From the NCBI GenBank assembly GCA_964657445.1, contig CAZZVB010000005.1:1-50446 (forward strand): DNA of 50,446 nt, in the 5' to 3' direction. Position 1 is the stretch's first letter. Each line of letters begins with the position of its first letter. Below are positions 16,192 to 24,843 of this stretch, one piece after another. The stretch is from LMUY01 sp964657445. Lineage in GTDB: Bacteria; Pseudomonadota; Alphaproteobacteria; Acetobacterales; Acetobacteraceae. A model generated the notes under the pieces. It was given only the letters and a program-made list of their open reading frames with translations. It ran no database searches and was not told where the DNA came from. The position numbers were made by a program, and so were the translations under genes.

Positions 16192-17103
16192 TCAAACACT
16201 CTGGCGGCCTATCCACCATTTCAGTGTCGCGTCTAATCCTTGTTCGAGAGTGGCCCCGGGCCTGAAGCCGAGCTGGTGCTGAAGCCGGTCCGTCGCCGCC
16301 GCCAGCCGCGCCGGCTCCACGACGGATGGACGGGCGCCAAGGCGCAAAAGGTCTGGCCTACCTGCCAGACGGGCAAGTGTCTGCGCCACGTCGGCGATCG
16401 GTACGCACGATCCGGAAGCGATGTTGACCGGTCCGTCGAAGTCACTGTCCACCAGCGTCGCGAATGCTGCCCCTGCATCCTCGCTGCGCATGAAGTCCCG
16501 TTGCGCCAGGCCATCGCCACACAGCGCAGGCTCCCCCCGGGCCAGCGACTGCGCGATGCTGGCGACGAGGCGGGACGGCGCTTCATGCGGGCCGTAGAGA
16601 AAGAAAAGCCGTCCCCAACCGAGCGTAATGCCATCTTGCGACGCTGCAGACCGCAGCACGCGGTGAAGCGCGTCCTTCGCGGTACCATATAAGGTAGTCG
16701 GACGCAGCGGCGTGCTGGCCTCATCGAGCCAGTCGTGGTTCCAGTCGTATTCGGCGCAACTGCCCGTCGCCACCACCCGCCGCCCGCCGGCTGCCGCGAA
16801 GCGGCGGTAGAGCCGCAGGCTTGCACCAACCCAGTCGAGGTTTTCGGGTGAGCGCCAAAATAGGCCTGGCCTTACATCCCATGCGAGGTGCAGCAGATGC
16901 GTCGCCTGCAACTCGGCCACGCAGTCTAGGCCGTCATCATCCTGCAACAAGTCAATTCTATGTTGGATGACGGCCGGGGGCGCATGGTCGAGCTGCGTAC
17001 GGCCCAATGCATGAACCTCGAAGCCGCGTGCGAGCAAGGCTGGCAGAGCGTGACGGCCGACAAACCCTCCCCCGCCTGTGACCAGGACGCGCCGGGCCGC
17101 CAC
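16192..17103 (-). CDS. NAD-dependent epimerase/dehydratase (SDR), probable 4-ketoreductase
   Basis: A 303-residue extended short-chain dehydrogenase. The nucleotide-binding G-G-G-G-F-V-G-R (about residues 9-16), the S-C-A-E-Y active-site region and the catalytic Y-G-T-A-K (Tyr-x3-Lys) are present. The GTG start at 17103 lies one base after the stop of the epimerase gene; the open frame upstream of it overlaps that gene and is unlikely to be translated. In a CDP-6-deoxy-sugar cassette such an SDR would reduce or epimerise the 4-keto group to finish the sugar nucleotide. It could equally be a 4-epimerase acting on another nucleotide sugar. Confidence 0.75.
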   Translation of the reverse strand: MAARRVLVTGGGGFVGRHALPALLARGFEVHALGRTQLDHAPPAVIQHRIDLLQDDDGLDCVAELQATHLLHLAWDVRPGLFWRSPENLDWVGASLRLYRRFAAAGGRRVVATGSCAEYDWNHDWLDEASTPLRPTTLYGTAKDALHRVLRSAASQDGITLGWGRLFFLYGPHEAPSRLVASIAQSLARGEPALCGDGLAQRDFMRSEDAGAAFATLVDSDFDGPVNIASGSCVPIADVAQTLARLAGRPDLLRLGARPSVVEPARLAAATDRLQHQLGFRPGATLEQGLDATLKWWIGRQSV

Positions 17104-17104
17104 G

Positions 17105-17635
17105 TCACGCCTCCAAAAGCGGGAATGCCGTGTCGCGCGGGGACAGGATCGGGTCCGGCAAAGGCCAGACGATGCCGATCGCCGGGTCATCCCACCGTGC
17201 GCCGCGGGCTGACCCGGCGTGATAGGCCACCGTCATCTGGTAGAGCAGCTCGGCCTCGCCGGTCAGCGTTTGGAACCCGTGCGCGAAGCCGGGTGGGATG
17301 TATAATGCGCAGCCATTCTCCTGCGATAGCTCGGCGGCGACCCATCGCAACCGCGTCGGCGAGCCGGTGCGCAGATCCACTGCGACGTCGAACACGGCGC
17401 CGCGGATGCACCGCACCAGTTTGCCTTCGCCGTAAGGCTCGTCCTGCCAATGCAGCCCGCGCAACGTGCCCCGGCGGCTGTTGAAGGAGACGTTGCATTG
17501 AACGAAGTTGCCCGGCAGGCCGTGGGCCGCAAAGGTTTCGGCGCAGAAGGTGCGTGCGAAGTAGCCCCGCGAGTCCTCCATCCGTTGCGGCGTGATCAGC
17601 GACACGCCGGCAAGTCCGGCCGGGGTGATGATCAC
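17105..17635 (-). CDS. rfbC: RmlC/RfbC-type 4-keto-6-deoxyhexose 3,5-epimerase
   Basis: A 176-residue cupin epimerase matching dTDP-4-dehydrorhamnose 3,5-epimerase in length and motifs: R-G-L-H-W-Q with catalytic His62, Lys72 in E-G-K-L-V, V-F-D-V-A-V-D-L-R, the P-P-G-F-A-H-G-F loop, and Tyr132 at the position of the catalytic tyrosine. The GTG at 17635 overlaps the upstream stop as GTGA. There are no rmlA, rmlB or rmlD genes here. Its partners are the CDP-glucose genes, so the real substrate is probably a CDP-4-keto-6-deoxy sugar, epimerised at C5 or at C3 and C5. Confidence 0.82.
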   Translation of the reverse strand: MIITPAGLAGVSLITPQRMEDSRGYFARTFCAETFAAHGLPGNFVQCNVSFNSRRGTLRGLHWQDEPYGEGKLVRCIRGAVFDVAVDLRTGSPTRLRWVAAELSQENGCALYIPPGFAHGFQTLTGEAELLYQMTVAYHAGSARGARWDDPAIGIVWPLPDPILSPRDTAFPLLEA

Positions 17636-18870
17636 GGCAGGATGCGCGTCACCGGGACCGGAACCACGAACTGGCCACCCCAGCCGCGGACGGCCGCCAT
17701 CTGCTGCATCACCTCGGGCGCCAGATTCCATGGCAGGATCAGCACGTAATCCGGCCGCGCCGCCAGCAAGTCATCCGGCGAGCGCACCGGGATGCGGGTG
17801 CCGGGCAATAGCATGCCCTGCTTGTGCGGGCTGCGATCGACAGTGAAGGGCAGCAGCTCCGGCCCGACGCCACAGTAGTTCAGCAGCGTGTTGCCCTTTG
17901 CCGGTGCGCCGTAGCCGGCGACGGTCTTGCCCTCGCGACGGGCGCCGGTCAGGAACTCCAGCAGGCTGCATTTCGCATCGACGACTTGGCGGGCAAAAGT
18001 GCCGTAAGCCTCGTCACTCTCCAGCCCCGCCGCCGTTTCGGCCGCCAGCACCGCGTGAAGCCCCGCCTCTCTCGCATGCGCCTTCGATTGGCGCGGGCAA
18101 GCAAACACCCTGAGTGAGCCGCCATGCGTCGGCAGCTCCTCCACATCGAACACGCGCAGCCCGTGCTTTTCGAGCAGACGCTGCACGAAATGCAGCGAGA
18201 GGTAGGAGAAGTGCTCGTGGTAGATCGTGTCGAACTGGACCTGCTGCATCAGGCGCAACAGATGCGGGAATTCGAACGTGACGACGCCGTCGTCCTTGAG
18301 CAGGATCGCGAAGCCGGCGGCAAAGTCATTGATGTCCGGCACGTGGGCCAGCACGTTGTTGGCCGCCATAAGGTCCGCGGCGAGGCCGGCCTTGCGCAGT
18401 CGCCGGGCCGTCTCTCGGCCGAAGAAGGCAACGTCCGTGTTGATGCAGCGATCCATCGCCACCGCTGCGACGTTCGCCGCCGGTTCGATGCCCAGTACGT
18501 CGATGCCCCGCTTGTGGAAGTACTGCAGAAGATAGCCGTCATTGCTGGCGATCTCGACGACCAGGGACGAGTCGCTCAGCCCGAAGCGGGCGGTCATCGC
18601 GTCCGCATAGGCGGCAGCGTGCCGCAGCCAGCTTTCGGAGTAGGAGCTGAAATAGATGTAGTCGCTGAAGATGGCGTCCGGCGCCTCGAACGCGTCGAGT
18701 TGCACCAGCCGGCAGGACTGGCAGACGCGCGCCAGCAACGGATAGGTCGGCTCCATCGCATTGGCCCGCTCGGGTGCGATGAACGCGTTGGACATCGGCG
18801 TCGTCCCGAGGTCGGCGAACACCATGCGCAATGGCGCCTCGCAAAAACGGCAGGCGGGAGCGGACGTCAT
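17632..18870 (-). CDS. Zinc-binding-type SAM methyltransferase, probable sugar C-methyltransferase
   Basis: A 412-residue protein with the three-part layout of the NDP-hexose C-methyltransferase family. A zinc-binding N terminus holds Cys7, Cys10, Cys50 and Cys53. A Rossmann SAM domain has motif V-V-E-I-A-S-N-D-G (104-112) and the family-typical N-N-V-L-A-H-V-P and H-E-H-F-S-Y-L-S stretches. A C-terminal domain carries A-G-Y-G-A-P-A-K-G-N-T. Characterised members methylate C3 of 4-keto-6-deoxy sugar nucleotides. It overlaps rfbG by four bases (ATGA) and the epimerase gene by four (GTGA), strongly implying one pathway. C3 as the target carbon is inferred from the family. Confidence 0.82.
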   Translation of the reverse strand: MTSAPACRFCEAPLRMVFADLGTTPMSNAFIAPERANAMEPTYPLLARVCQSCRLVQLDAFEAPDAIFSDYIYFSSYSESWLRHAAAYADAMTARFGLSDSSLVVEIASNDGYLLQYFHKRGIDVLGIEPAANVAAVAMDRCINTDVAFFGRETARRLRKAGLAADLMAANNVLAHVPDINDFAAGFAILLKDDGVVTFEFPHLLRLMQQVQFDTIYHEHFSYLSLHFVQRLLEKHGLRVFDVEELPTHGGSLRVFACPRQSKAHAREAGLHAVLAAETAAGLESDEAYGTFARQVVDAKCSLLEFLTGARREGKTVAGYGAPAKGNTLLNYCGVGPELLPFTVDRSPHKQGMLLPGTRIPVRSPDDLLAARPDYVLILPWNLAPEVMQQMAAVRGWGGQFVVPVPVTRILP

Positions 18871-19934
18871 GATGGTTCAAGCTCCTGATAGCGGGCGATG
18901 TCGGAGTGGACGAGCTGCGCGGCCGGCTCGCCGGCGCGGTGATTTCGATACCAGGCGCCGGTCCATCCCACGGCGTCTTGCAGGCGCAACCTGGGGAGCC
19001 ATTGCAGGTGCTTCCGGGCGCGCGAGGAATCCACCGCCAACTGCCCGGCTTCGTGCGGGTGCGGCCCCGGGTCGGCCTGCCAAGCAGCGCCCTGCCCCCA
19101 GAACCCGGCGAGCCCGGCCACGATCGCCGAGACGGGCTCGACGTCCTCGGCGGCCGGCCCGAAGTTCCAGGCGCGGGCGTAGGGTGCGCCTTCCTGCCAC
19201 AGCCGCTCGGCCAGCAGCAGATATCCGCACAGCGGCTCCAGCACGTGCTGCCAGGGCCGGGTCGCGTCGGGGTTGCGGATGCGGACGGGTTCGTGGTTGG
19301 CGAAAGCGCGGATGCAGTCCGGAACGAGGCGGTCGGCCGACCAGTCGCCGCCGCCGATCACGTTGCCGGCCCGCACGCTGGCGACCGCCGCCTTGCCCGG
19401 GAACGTCTGCTGCCAGGCCGCCACGGCCAATTCGGCGCATGCTTTGCTGGCGCTGTACGGGTCGTGGCCGCCCAGGCGGTCATCCTCCCGGTACGGCCAG
19501 ATCCACTCGCGGTTCTCGTAGCATTTGTCGGTGGTGACGATGATGGCGGCGCGTAGATCGGGGGCGTGGCGCATGGCGTCCAGCACGTGCACCGTTCCCA
19601 TGACGTTGCTGGCGAACGTCTCAACCGGCGCCTGGTAAGAACGGCGCACCAGCGCCTGCGCCGCGAGGTGAAACACGACGTCGGGCGCAGAGGCGCGCAT
19701 CGCCGTATCGACCGTGTCGGCATCGCGAATATCGCCGAAGTGCGACGGCATACGCGCGTCGAGGCCAAGGTCCTCCGCCAGACAGCCCGGCTCCGGCGGC
19801 AAGGCCAGCCCGGTGACGTCTGCGCCGAGCCGCTGGAGCCATAGTGCCAGCCAGGCGCCTTTGAAACCGGTATGTCCGGTCAGCAGCACGCGCTTGCCCC
19901 GCCAGAACGCCGGGTCTGGGAGGCGGCCGGTCAC
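18867..19934 (-). CDS. rfbG: CDP-glucose 4,6-dehydratase
   Basis: A 355-residue extended SDR. G-H-T-G-F-K-G-A-W near the N terminus, T-T-D-K-C-Y-E-N-R-E-W, Y-S-A-S-K (catalytic Tyr and Lys), and R-A-G-N-V-I-G-G-G-D-W-S followed by D-R-L-V-P-D are signatures of RfbG rather than of dTDP-glucose or GDP-mannose dehydratases. It converts CDP-glucose to CDP-4-keto-6-deoxyglucose. The GTG at 19934 overlaps the rfbF stop (GTGA); a longer reading from 19976 would overlap rfbF by 46 bases. Confidence 0.92.
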   Translation of the reverse strand: MTGRLPDPAFWRGKRVLLTGHTGFKGAWLALWLQRLGADVTGLALPPEPGCLAEDLGLDARMPSHFGDIRDADTVDTAMRASAPDVVFHLAAQALVRRSYQAPVETFASNVMGTVHVLDAMRHAPDLRAAIIVTTDKCYENREWIWPYREDDRLGGHDPYSASKACAELAVAAWQQTFPGKAAVASVRAGNVIGGGDWSADRLVPDCIRAFANHEPVRIRNPDATRPWQHVLEPLCGYLLLAERLWQEGAPYARAWNFGPAAEDVEPVSAIVAGLAGFWGQGAAWQADPGPHPHEAGQLAVDSSRARKHLQWLPRLRLQDAVGWTGAWYRNHRAGEPAAQLVHSDIARYQELEPS

Positions 19935-20713
19935 CGGCGGGCCCGGCACGCCCACGGCGCATTGCCGGACGCCCACAAATCCTCCAGCAGCCGCTTCTCA
20001 CGCAGCGTATCCATGGGCTGCCAGAAGCCCTCATGCTGATAGGCCATCAACTGCCCGGTCCGGGCCAGATATTCCATGGGCTCGCGCTCCCACGTCGTGG
20101 CATCACCGTCGATGAGGTCACACACGGACGGATCGAGCACGAAGAAGCCGCCGTTGATCCACTGATGCGCGCCGACCGGCTTTTCGGCGAAGCCACGGAC
20201 GGCCTTGTCCTCGATCTCCAGCATGCCGAAGCGCGCCGGGGGTGAGACTGCGGTGACGGTCGCCGCGCGCCCATGACGGTAATGGAAGTCGATGGTGGCG
20301 CCGATATCGACCGTACTGACCGCGTCGCCGTAGGTAAAACAGAAGGGCTCATTGCTGAGGTGGTCGCGGATGCGCTTCAACCGGCCGCCGGTCATGGTAT
20401 CCTGGCCGGTCTCGACCAGGGTCACCCGCCACGGCTCGGCATTGGCGCGGTGCATCGTCACGCTATTGCTACGCAGGTCGAACGTGACATCCGCGGTGTG
20501 CAGGTGATAGTTGCGGAACCATTCCTTGATCACGTAGCCCTTGTAGCCCAGGCAGACGATGAAATCGCTGATGCCATGCGCGTGGTAACTGCTCATGATG
20601 TGCCAAAGGATCGGTTTGCCGCCGATCTCGACCATCGGCTTCGGACGCGCCTCAGTCTCCTCCATCAAGCGGGTTCCGAGTCCACCGGCGAGTATGACAG
20701 CCTTGGCGACCAT
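19931..20713 (-). CDS. rfbF: Glucose-1-phosphate cytidylyltransferase
   Basis: A 260-residue nucleotidyltransferase. The N terminus A-V-I-L-A-G-G-L-G-T-R-L followed by E-A-R-P-K-P-M-V-E-I-G-G-K-P is the pyrophosphorylase signature, and M-S-S-Y-H ... V-C-L-G-Y-K-G-Y-V-I-K-E-W-F is characteristic of RfbF. It makes CDP-glucose from glucose-1-phosphate and CTP, the entry step for CDP-6-deoxy and 3,6-dideoxy sugars. It lies three bases after the GT4 gene and overlaps rfbG. No rfbH (the 3-dehydratase for dideoxy sugars) is in the window. Confidence 0.93.
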   Translation of the reverse strand: MVAKAVILAGGLGTRLMEETEARPKPMVEIGGKPILWHIMSSYHAHGISDFIVCLGYKGYVIKEWFRNYHLHTADVTFDLRSNSVTMHRANAEPWRVTLVETGQDTMTGGRLKRIRDHLSNEPFCFTYGDAVSTVDIGATIDFHYRHGRAATVTAVSPPARFGMLEIEDKAVRGFAEKPVGAHQWINGGFFVLDPSVCDLIDGDATTWEREPMEYLARTGQLMAYQHEGFWQPMDTLREKRLLEDLWASGNAPWACRARR

Positions 20714-20715
20714 GC

Positions 20716-21879
20716 TCAGCTCCTAAGCCGCGGTTGTGACGTGTTTGCGTTCCATGCCTGCGTGACGTTCAGGAGCACGCGATCCAACTGGCTGCTGAAA
20801 CCCGCCTGATCGAACGTCCTGGCCCGGCGCCGGCCGTCATCGGCCATCCTGGCCCGGCGTTGCGGATCGGACGCAACGGCCGCGATGGCGGCGGAGATGG
20901 ATCGTACGTCGTGGGCATCGACCTGCAGCGCCGCGCCGCCGCTCACTTCGGCAAGAACGCCACGGTCGTCGGAGGTGATGACCGGAACGCCGAGCGCCAT
21001 GGCTTCCGCCACCGGAAGGCCGAAACCTTCGGCCAGCGAGGGCAGCAGCAGCATTCGCGCATCGGACATCAGGCGCACGAAGTCCGGCCGGGCCAGCCAC
21101 GGCATGCGCGTGACGTGCGGCGGCAAAGGCGGGATGTCGGGGCCGGAGTCCAAGCCCGCAATCACCAGCCGCCCTGACACGCCGCTCGCCCTGTGCGCCG
21201 CAATGATCCGGTCGAGGTTCTTGCGCGGCTCCGCGGTTCCGACGAACAGGTCGTAAACGGTATCGTGGTGGTCCGCGAAGGGGGAGCGATCGGCCGGCTG
21301 CGGCAGGTCGAGCGGCTGGTACAGGTTGGTGACTTTGCCGTCAGGCAGCCCGAACTCCGAGATGACGGCGCGTCGCACCGTCTCCGACACGGTCACGATG
21401 TGCGCCGCCCGCCGCAGCACCGCGAGGAGCATGCGCCGCCAGCGCGTGCCGTCGATCGCGGTGAGGCCCGGGTGCTGGATCGGAATGAGGTCGTGCACCG
21501 TGACGATGTTCGGCCGGCCCGGCCAATGCAGCGGCAAAGGCGCCGTCCAGTGCACGACGTCGGGCGGGTCGCCGTCGGCCAGCGCGGTCGGGCGGCGATA
21601 GAGGTCGAAATGGATTTGCGCGGAGCGGAAAGCCTGCGGGGTGCGGCGCAAGCGGCCGTGCCGGCCCAGCGACGACGGCATCAGCGGACAAGACCGCGCC
21701 CAAGGCAGCATCGCGCGTCCCCAGGTTGATTGCTTGCCGGGGCGCGACCCGTCTTCCTGGCCGATCACCTCGACCGAATGGCCCAGCGTGCCGAGCGCGC
21801 GTGCGACCGAGCCGGCATAGACTGCGATGCCGGTTTGGTGCGGCAGCAGCAGGTTGCGTCCATCGATGCACACGCGCAT
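20716..21879 (-). CDS. Glycosyltransferase family 4
   Basis: A 387-residue GT-B glycosyltransferase. It begins R-V-C-I-D-G-R-N-L-L-L with a G-I-A-V-Y loop, has D-V-V-H-W-T-A-P-L-P-L and I-V-T-V-H-D-L-I-P, then E-P-R-K-N on the donor side and E-G-F-G-L-P-V-A-E as the E-x7-E motif. These match the GT4 enzymes at 7660 and 27621, suggesting paralogues within one locus. It lies 16 bases after the FkbM gene and three before rfbF, so it may transfer the CDP-derived sugar made by its operon partners. That link is positional. Confidence 0.85.
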   Translation of the reverse strand: MRVCIDGRNLLLPHQTGIAVYAGSVARALGTLGHSVEVIGQEDGSRPGKQSTWGRAMLPWARSCPLMPSSLGRHGRLRRTPQAFRSAQIHFDLYRRPTALADGDPPDVVHWTAPLPLHWPGRPNIVTVHDLIPIQHPGLTAIDGTRWRRMLLAVLRRAAHIVTVSETVRRAVISEFGLPDGKVTNLYQPLDLPQPADRSPFADHHDTVYDLFVGTAEPRKNLDRIIAAHRASGVSGRLVIAGLDSGPDIPPLPPHVTRMPWLARPDFVRLMSDARMLLLPSLAEGFGLPVAEAMALGVPVITSDDRGVLAEVSGGAALQVDAHDVRSISAAIAAVASDPQRRARMADDGRRRARTFDQAGFSSQLDRVLLNVTQAWNANTSQPRLRS

Positions 21880-21895
21880 GTCCAGGCGCCCGCCG

Positions 21896-22750
21896 TCAGC
21901 GCGCCAGGATCAGCATGCGGTCAACGTTCGGCGGTGCATGGTTCAGCACGGCCTGCGCGCTGACCGGCGTGATCCCTGCGCGTGGATCGACGATGCCGAG
22001 CGTGAACGACGCGGCCAGGATCTCGTCGAGAAACCCCGGCGCGTCCGGGTAGCGATCCGGTGTGAACTCGAGGAAGATCGTCATTGGGGCGCCGCGCGCG
22101 ACCAACTTGCGCATGCCGCGCCACACTGCCTGCTCGGCGCCATCGGCGTCTATCTTGACGAAATCGAGCGGAGCGTCGCCGATGATGTCGTCCAGGGTGC
22201 GCGTATGCAGCGCCGAGGGATCGTCCGGGGCGGGCGTGGTGAAGCCGTTCAACGGCAGCCTGTCGGACACCTCCAGCCTGACGGATTGGCCGGAGGTGTC
22301 GGACATCGGTTCAGGGTGGACGTGGAGCCGATCGGTGAACCCGTTCATGGCTGCAGACCGGGCCAGCAAACTCGCCATCCGCCGGTTCGGTTCGCAGGCA
22401 TGCACACGGCCGGCCGGCCCCACCAGATCGGCGCATAGCATGGTGTAATAGCCGAGGTTCGCGCCGACGTCGCAGGCCACCATGCCTTTACGCAGGAAAT
22501 TGGGAACGGCCTCCGTCACCCACATTTCCCAAAAGCCGTCCATCATTAGGTGTGGACTAAGGCCTTCGTCGCGTCCATCGACACACATTTTGTATTTGCC
22601 GAGGACACGGCACAGAATCACGTCGTCGGGCAAGGCGACCGTCTGAACACCGCCACGAATGACTGCCTCGTTTTCATCACGAGACGCGGTGATCAGCCGC
22701 TGCATATCGAAAAGCGGGCTGGGCTGCAGCATGGCGCTAGTTCGAGGCAT
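21896..22750 (-). CDS. FkbM-family methyltransferase
   Basis: A 284-residue SAM methyltransferase, first gene of Block C. A-C-D-V-G-A-N-L-G-Y-Y-T (about residues 93-104) is the FkbM motif I, followed by H-A-C-E-P-N-R-R and V-K-I-D-A-D-G-A-E, both typical of the family. FkbM enzymes O-methylate hydroxyls on sugars and polyketides. The ATG at 22750 has a strong GGAGG site upstream. It is divergent from kpsC across about 200 bases that contain an inverted repeat (22806-22829). Confidence 0.83.
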   Translation of the reverse strand: MPRTSAMLQPSPLFDMQRLITASRDENEAVIRGGVQTVALPDDVILCRVLGKYKMCVDGRDEGLSPHLMMDGFWEMWVTEAVPNFLRKGMVACDVGANLGYYTMLCADLVGPAGRVHACEPNRRMASLLARSAAMNGFTDRLHVHPEPMSDTSGQSVRLEVSDRLPLNGFTTPAPDDPSALHTRTLDDIIGDAPLDFVKIDADGAEQAVWRGMRKLVARGAPMTIFLEFTPDRYPDAPGFLDEILAASFTLGIVDPRAGITPVSAQAVLNHAPPNVDRMLILAR

Positions 22751-22805
22751 AGCCCATTCCCCCCTCCGAAATCATACGCTTTTTTACAACCTCCGGTGGA
22801 TTAGA

Positions 22806-22829
22806 CCGAATTGCCGTAGTCCAATTCGG
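22806..22829. promoter_or_regulatory. Inverted repeat between divergent capsule blocks
   Basis: CCGAATTG (22806-22813) and CAATTCGG (22822-22829) are perfect eight-base inverted arms around an eight-base spacer. The repeat sits in the middle of the divergent region between the FkbM gene (start 22750) and kpsC (start 22948), the single intergenic stretch that must drive both the ten-gene export/sugar operon and the kpsCS operon. A dimeric regulator site is the simplest reading; a small hairpin in a leader is possible. Confidence 0.5.
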
Positions 22830-22947
22830 CTGTGCTCCGTCTGGTTCGGATGTGACATTAAAGACGTGCCAAAGCAACGAACCACGATCGCTTAGGCCGT
22901 CTCTCACAAGCGTTTATTCCCGTTCTTCTCAGGCAGAAACGACCGTT

Positions 22948-24843
22948 ATGGAGCACGGCCATTTTGACGAACGGCAGCGAGCGATAGACCGGGTTGACGA
23001 TCCAGCCCTAGACGATCTGTTTGCCGGCAGGCTCCACGCGCCGGTGGCCGCCCCTGGGTCCGTGCGCACCATCATACAACCTTTCTGGCCCAGCCTGACG
23101 TATGCGGCCCCGCGGCAAGCGGGATGGTTCCTTGCCCTGAAAGCCGCGCATCTGCCTGCCAACTGCAACGCCATGTTGCTGCGACAAGGGCTGCTGCGGC
23201 CTCCTCCCCGCAGCGGTAAGCCCCTTGCCAGCATCACGGTCACGAATCTGCGAAGTTTTGGCCTAAGCCGTCCCGGTTGCGCGGCAAAAGGCTGGGCAGT
23301 CTCGGCCGCCGATCATGAGCGCGCGCAGGCTGTGGCCACGGCAATCGCCGAACACCGGGCCGGCGGCGATGGCTTCGGTCCGCGGCCCCGGTTTGGCGCA
23401 AACGTCCGTCATGTGCTGGCCAGCGGGCACGGGGATGCAGCCGCGCTCGCGGCGCTGCTCGCCCGCCATGAGGCTGGCGCCGTGGCCGTCCTGGCACCGC
23501 CGGGTTCCGCACTCGCGGCGGCCGCGGCCCGCGCCGGATGCAGCGTCATTCCAGCTGGCGCCGATCCCTGGCCGCTGCTGGCGCACGGGGTCACGCTGCA
23601 TGGCGATGAGGATCACGAGATCGCGCTGCTCGCGGAGATCGCCGGGCTTGCAAGCGGTCGGTCGCCGGCCGCCGCAGCAAGTCACCTGATCTGGGGCACC
23701 CGGTACATCGACCCGTTCAGCCGGCGCCGGATCGAGTGCGAAGCGTTCCTCGATCAGCTCATCGAGTGGCGCAAGCATCGCGACAAAACACCCGAGATCG
23801 GCAGCATGGCCGGCATCGCATTCTGGAAGCAGACGCGGATGCAGGATTTTGCCGGCGCCCGGCCCGCGCTGGTGAATGACGCGGCGAAGGCAGTCCGCGC
23901 GGCAGCCGCACATGGCGGCGCGGTGGCAGTCTGGCCGTCACGCGCACCGGCCGGCCTCGATGCTGCGGCCGACGCCGCCGGCGTGCCGGTGCTGCGCGTG
24001 GAAGACGGTTTCATCCGATCGAAGGGCTTAGGATCGGACTTCATCCCGCCCGCCTCGATCATCATCGACCGGACCGGCATCTACTACGACCCAAGCCGCC
24101 CGAGCGACCTCGAGACCATCCTGCAGACCCATGAGTTCGACACTGCGCTGCTGGCCCGCGCGCGCCGGTTGATCACGCGCGTCGTGGAGCAGGGTGTGAC
24201 CAAATACAACCTGCCGGGTCGCGATGGACCGATGCCGCAGACCTTCGGGCGCTGCCGCGTGCTGGTGCCGGGGCAAGTCGCCGACGACCGGTCTGTCATT
24301 GCCGGTGGCTGCGGCATCTCACCCGGCACCGACCTCGTGGCCCGTGTGCGCCAGGCGATGCCCGGCGCGTTCATCGCCTACAAGCCGCATCCGGATGTGG
24401 AGGCCGGGCACCGGCGCGGCCGTGTTCCGGATGCCGATATGCTGCGGCACGCCGACTGGGTCGTCCGCGACCGCTCGATCGGGCAGCTGATCGACTGGGC
24501 CGACGAGGTGCACACGCTCACCTCCCTCGCCGGGTTCGAGGCGCTGCTGCGCGGACGCCGGGTCACCACGTACGGCCTGCCGTTCTATGCCGGCTGGGGG
24601 CTGACGACGGACAACGCGACGCTGCCGCGGCGAACCCGGCGCCTCACCGTCGAGGCGCTGGCCGCCGCAACGCTGATCCTCTACCCGCACTACCTCGATC
24701 CGGTCACCCTGCTGCCCTGCGGGCCGGAGCAGTTGCTGGACCGCCTGGCGGCGGCACGCCCGGCCCGCTCCGTCCTGGGAACGTTGCGGCGGACGCAGGG
24801 CCGGCTCCGCAAGCTCGTCCCGCAAGCGATCGGCGCACGATGA
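22948..24843 (+). CDS. kpsC: Capsule beta-Kdo transferase KpsC-like, one recognisable catalytic module
   Basis: A 631-residue protein from ATG 22948 (an upstream in-frame start at 22852 is possible but not supported). KpsC builds the beta-Kdo oligosaccharide on phosphatidylglycerol that anchors ABC-exported capsules. The C-terminal two thirds has the KpsC hallmarks W-G-T-R-Y-I-D-P-F, V-E-D-G-F-I-R-S-K-G-L-G, D-R-T-G-I-Y-Y-D, K-P-H-P-D-V and a final T-Y-G-L-P-F-Y-A-G-W-G-L-T. Canonical KpsC carries two such modules; here the E-D-G-F-x-R-S and G-I-Y-Y-D motifs occur once, and the N-terminal 240 residues or so lack them. It overlaps kpsS by four bases. Confidence 0.87.
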   Translation: MEHGHFDERQRAIDRVDDPALDDLFAGRLHAPVAAPGSVRTIIQPFWPSLTYAAPRQAGWFLALKAAHLPANCNAMLLRQGLLRPPPRSGKPLASITVTNLRSFGLSRPGCAAKGWAVSAADHERAQAVATAIAEHRAGGDGFGPRPRFGANVRHVLASGHGDAAALAALLARHEAGAVAVLAPPGSALAAAAARAGCSVIPAGADPWPLLAHGVTLHGDEDHEIALLAEIAGLASGRSPAAAASHLIWGTRYIDPFSRRRIECEAFLDQLIEWRKHRDKTPEIGSMAGIAFWKQTRMQDFAGARPALVNDAAKAVRAAAAHGGAVAVWPSRAPAGLDAAADAAGVPVLRVEDGFIRSKGLGSDFIPPASIIIDRTGIYYDPSRPSDLETILQTHEFDTALLARARRLITRVVEQGVTKYNLPGRDGPMPQTFGRCRVLVPGQVADDRSVIAGGCGISPGTDLVARVRQAMPGAFIAYKPHPDVEAGHRRGRVPDADMLRHADWVVRDRSIGQLIDWADEVHTLTSLAGFEALLRGRRVTTYGLPFYAGWGLTTDNATLPRRTRRLTVEALAAATLILYPHYLDPVTLLPCGPEQLLDRLAAARPARSVLGTLRRTQGRLRKLVPQAIGAR

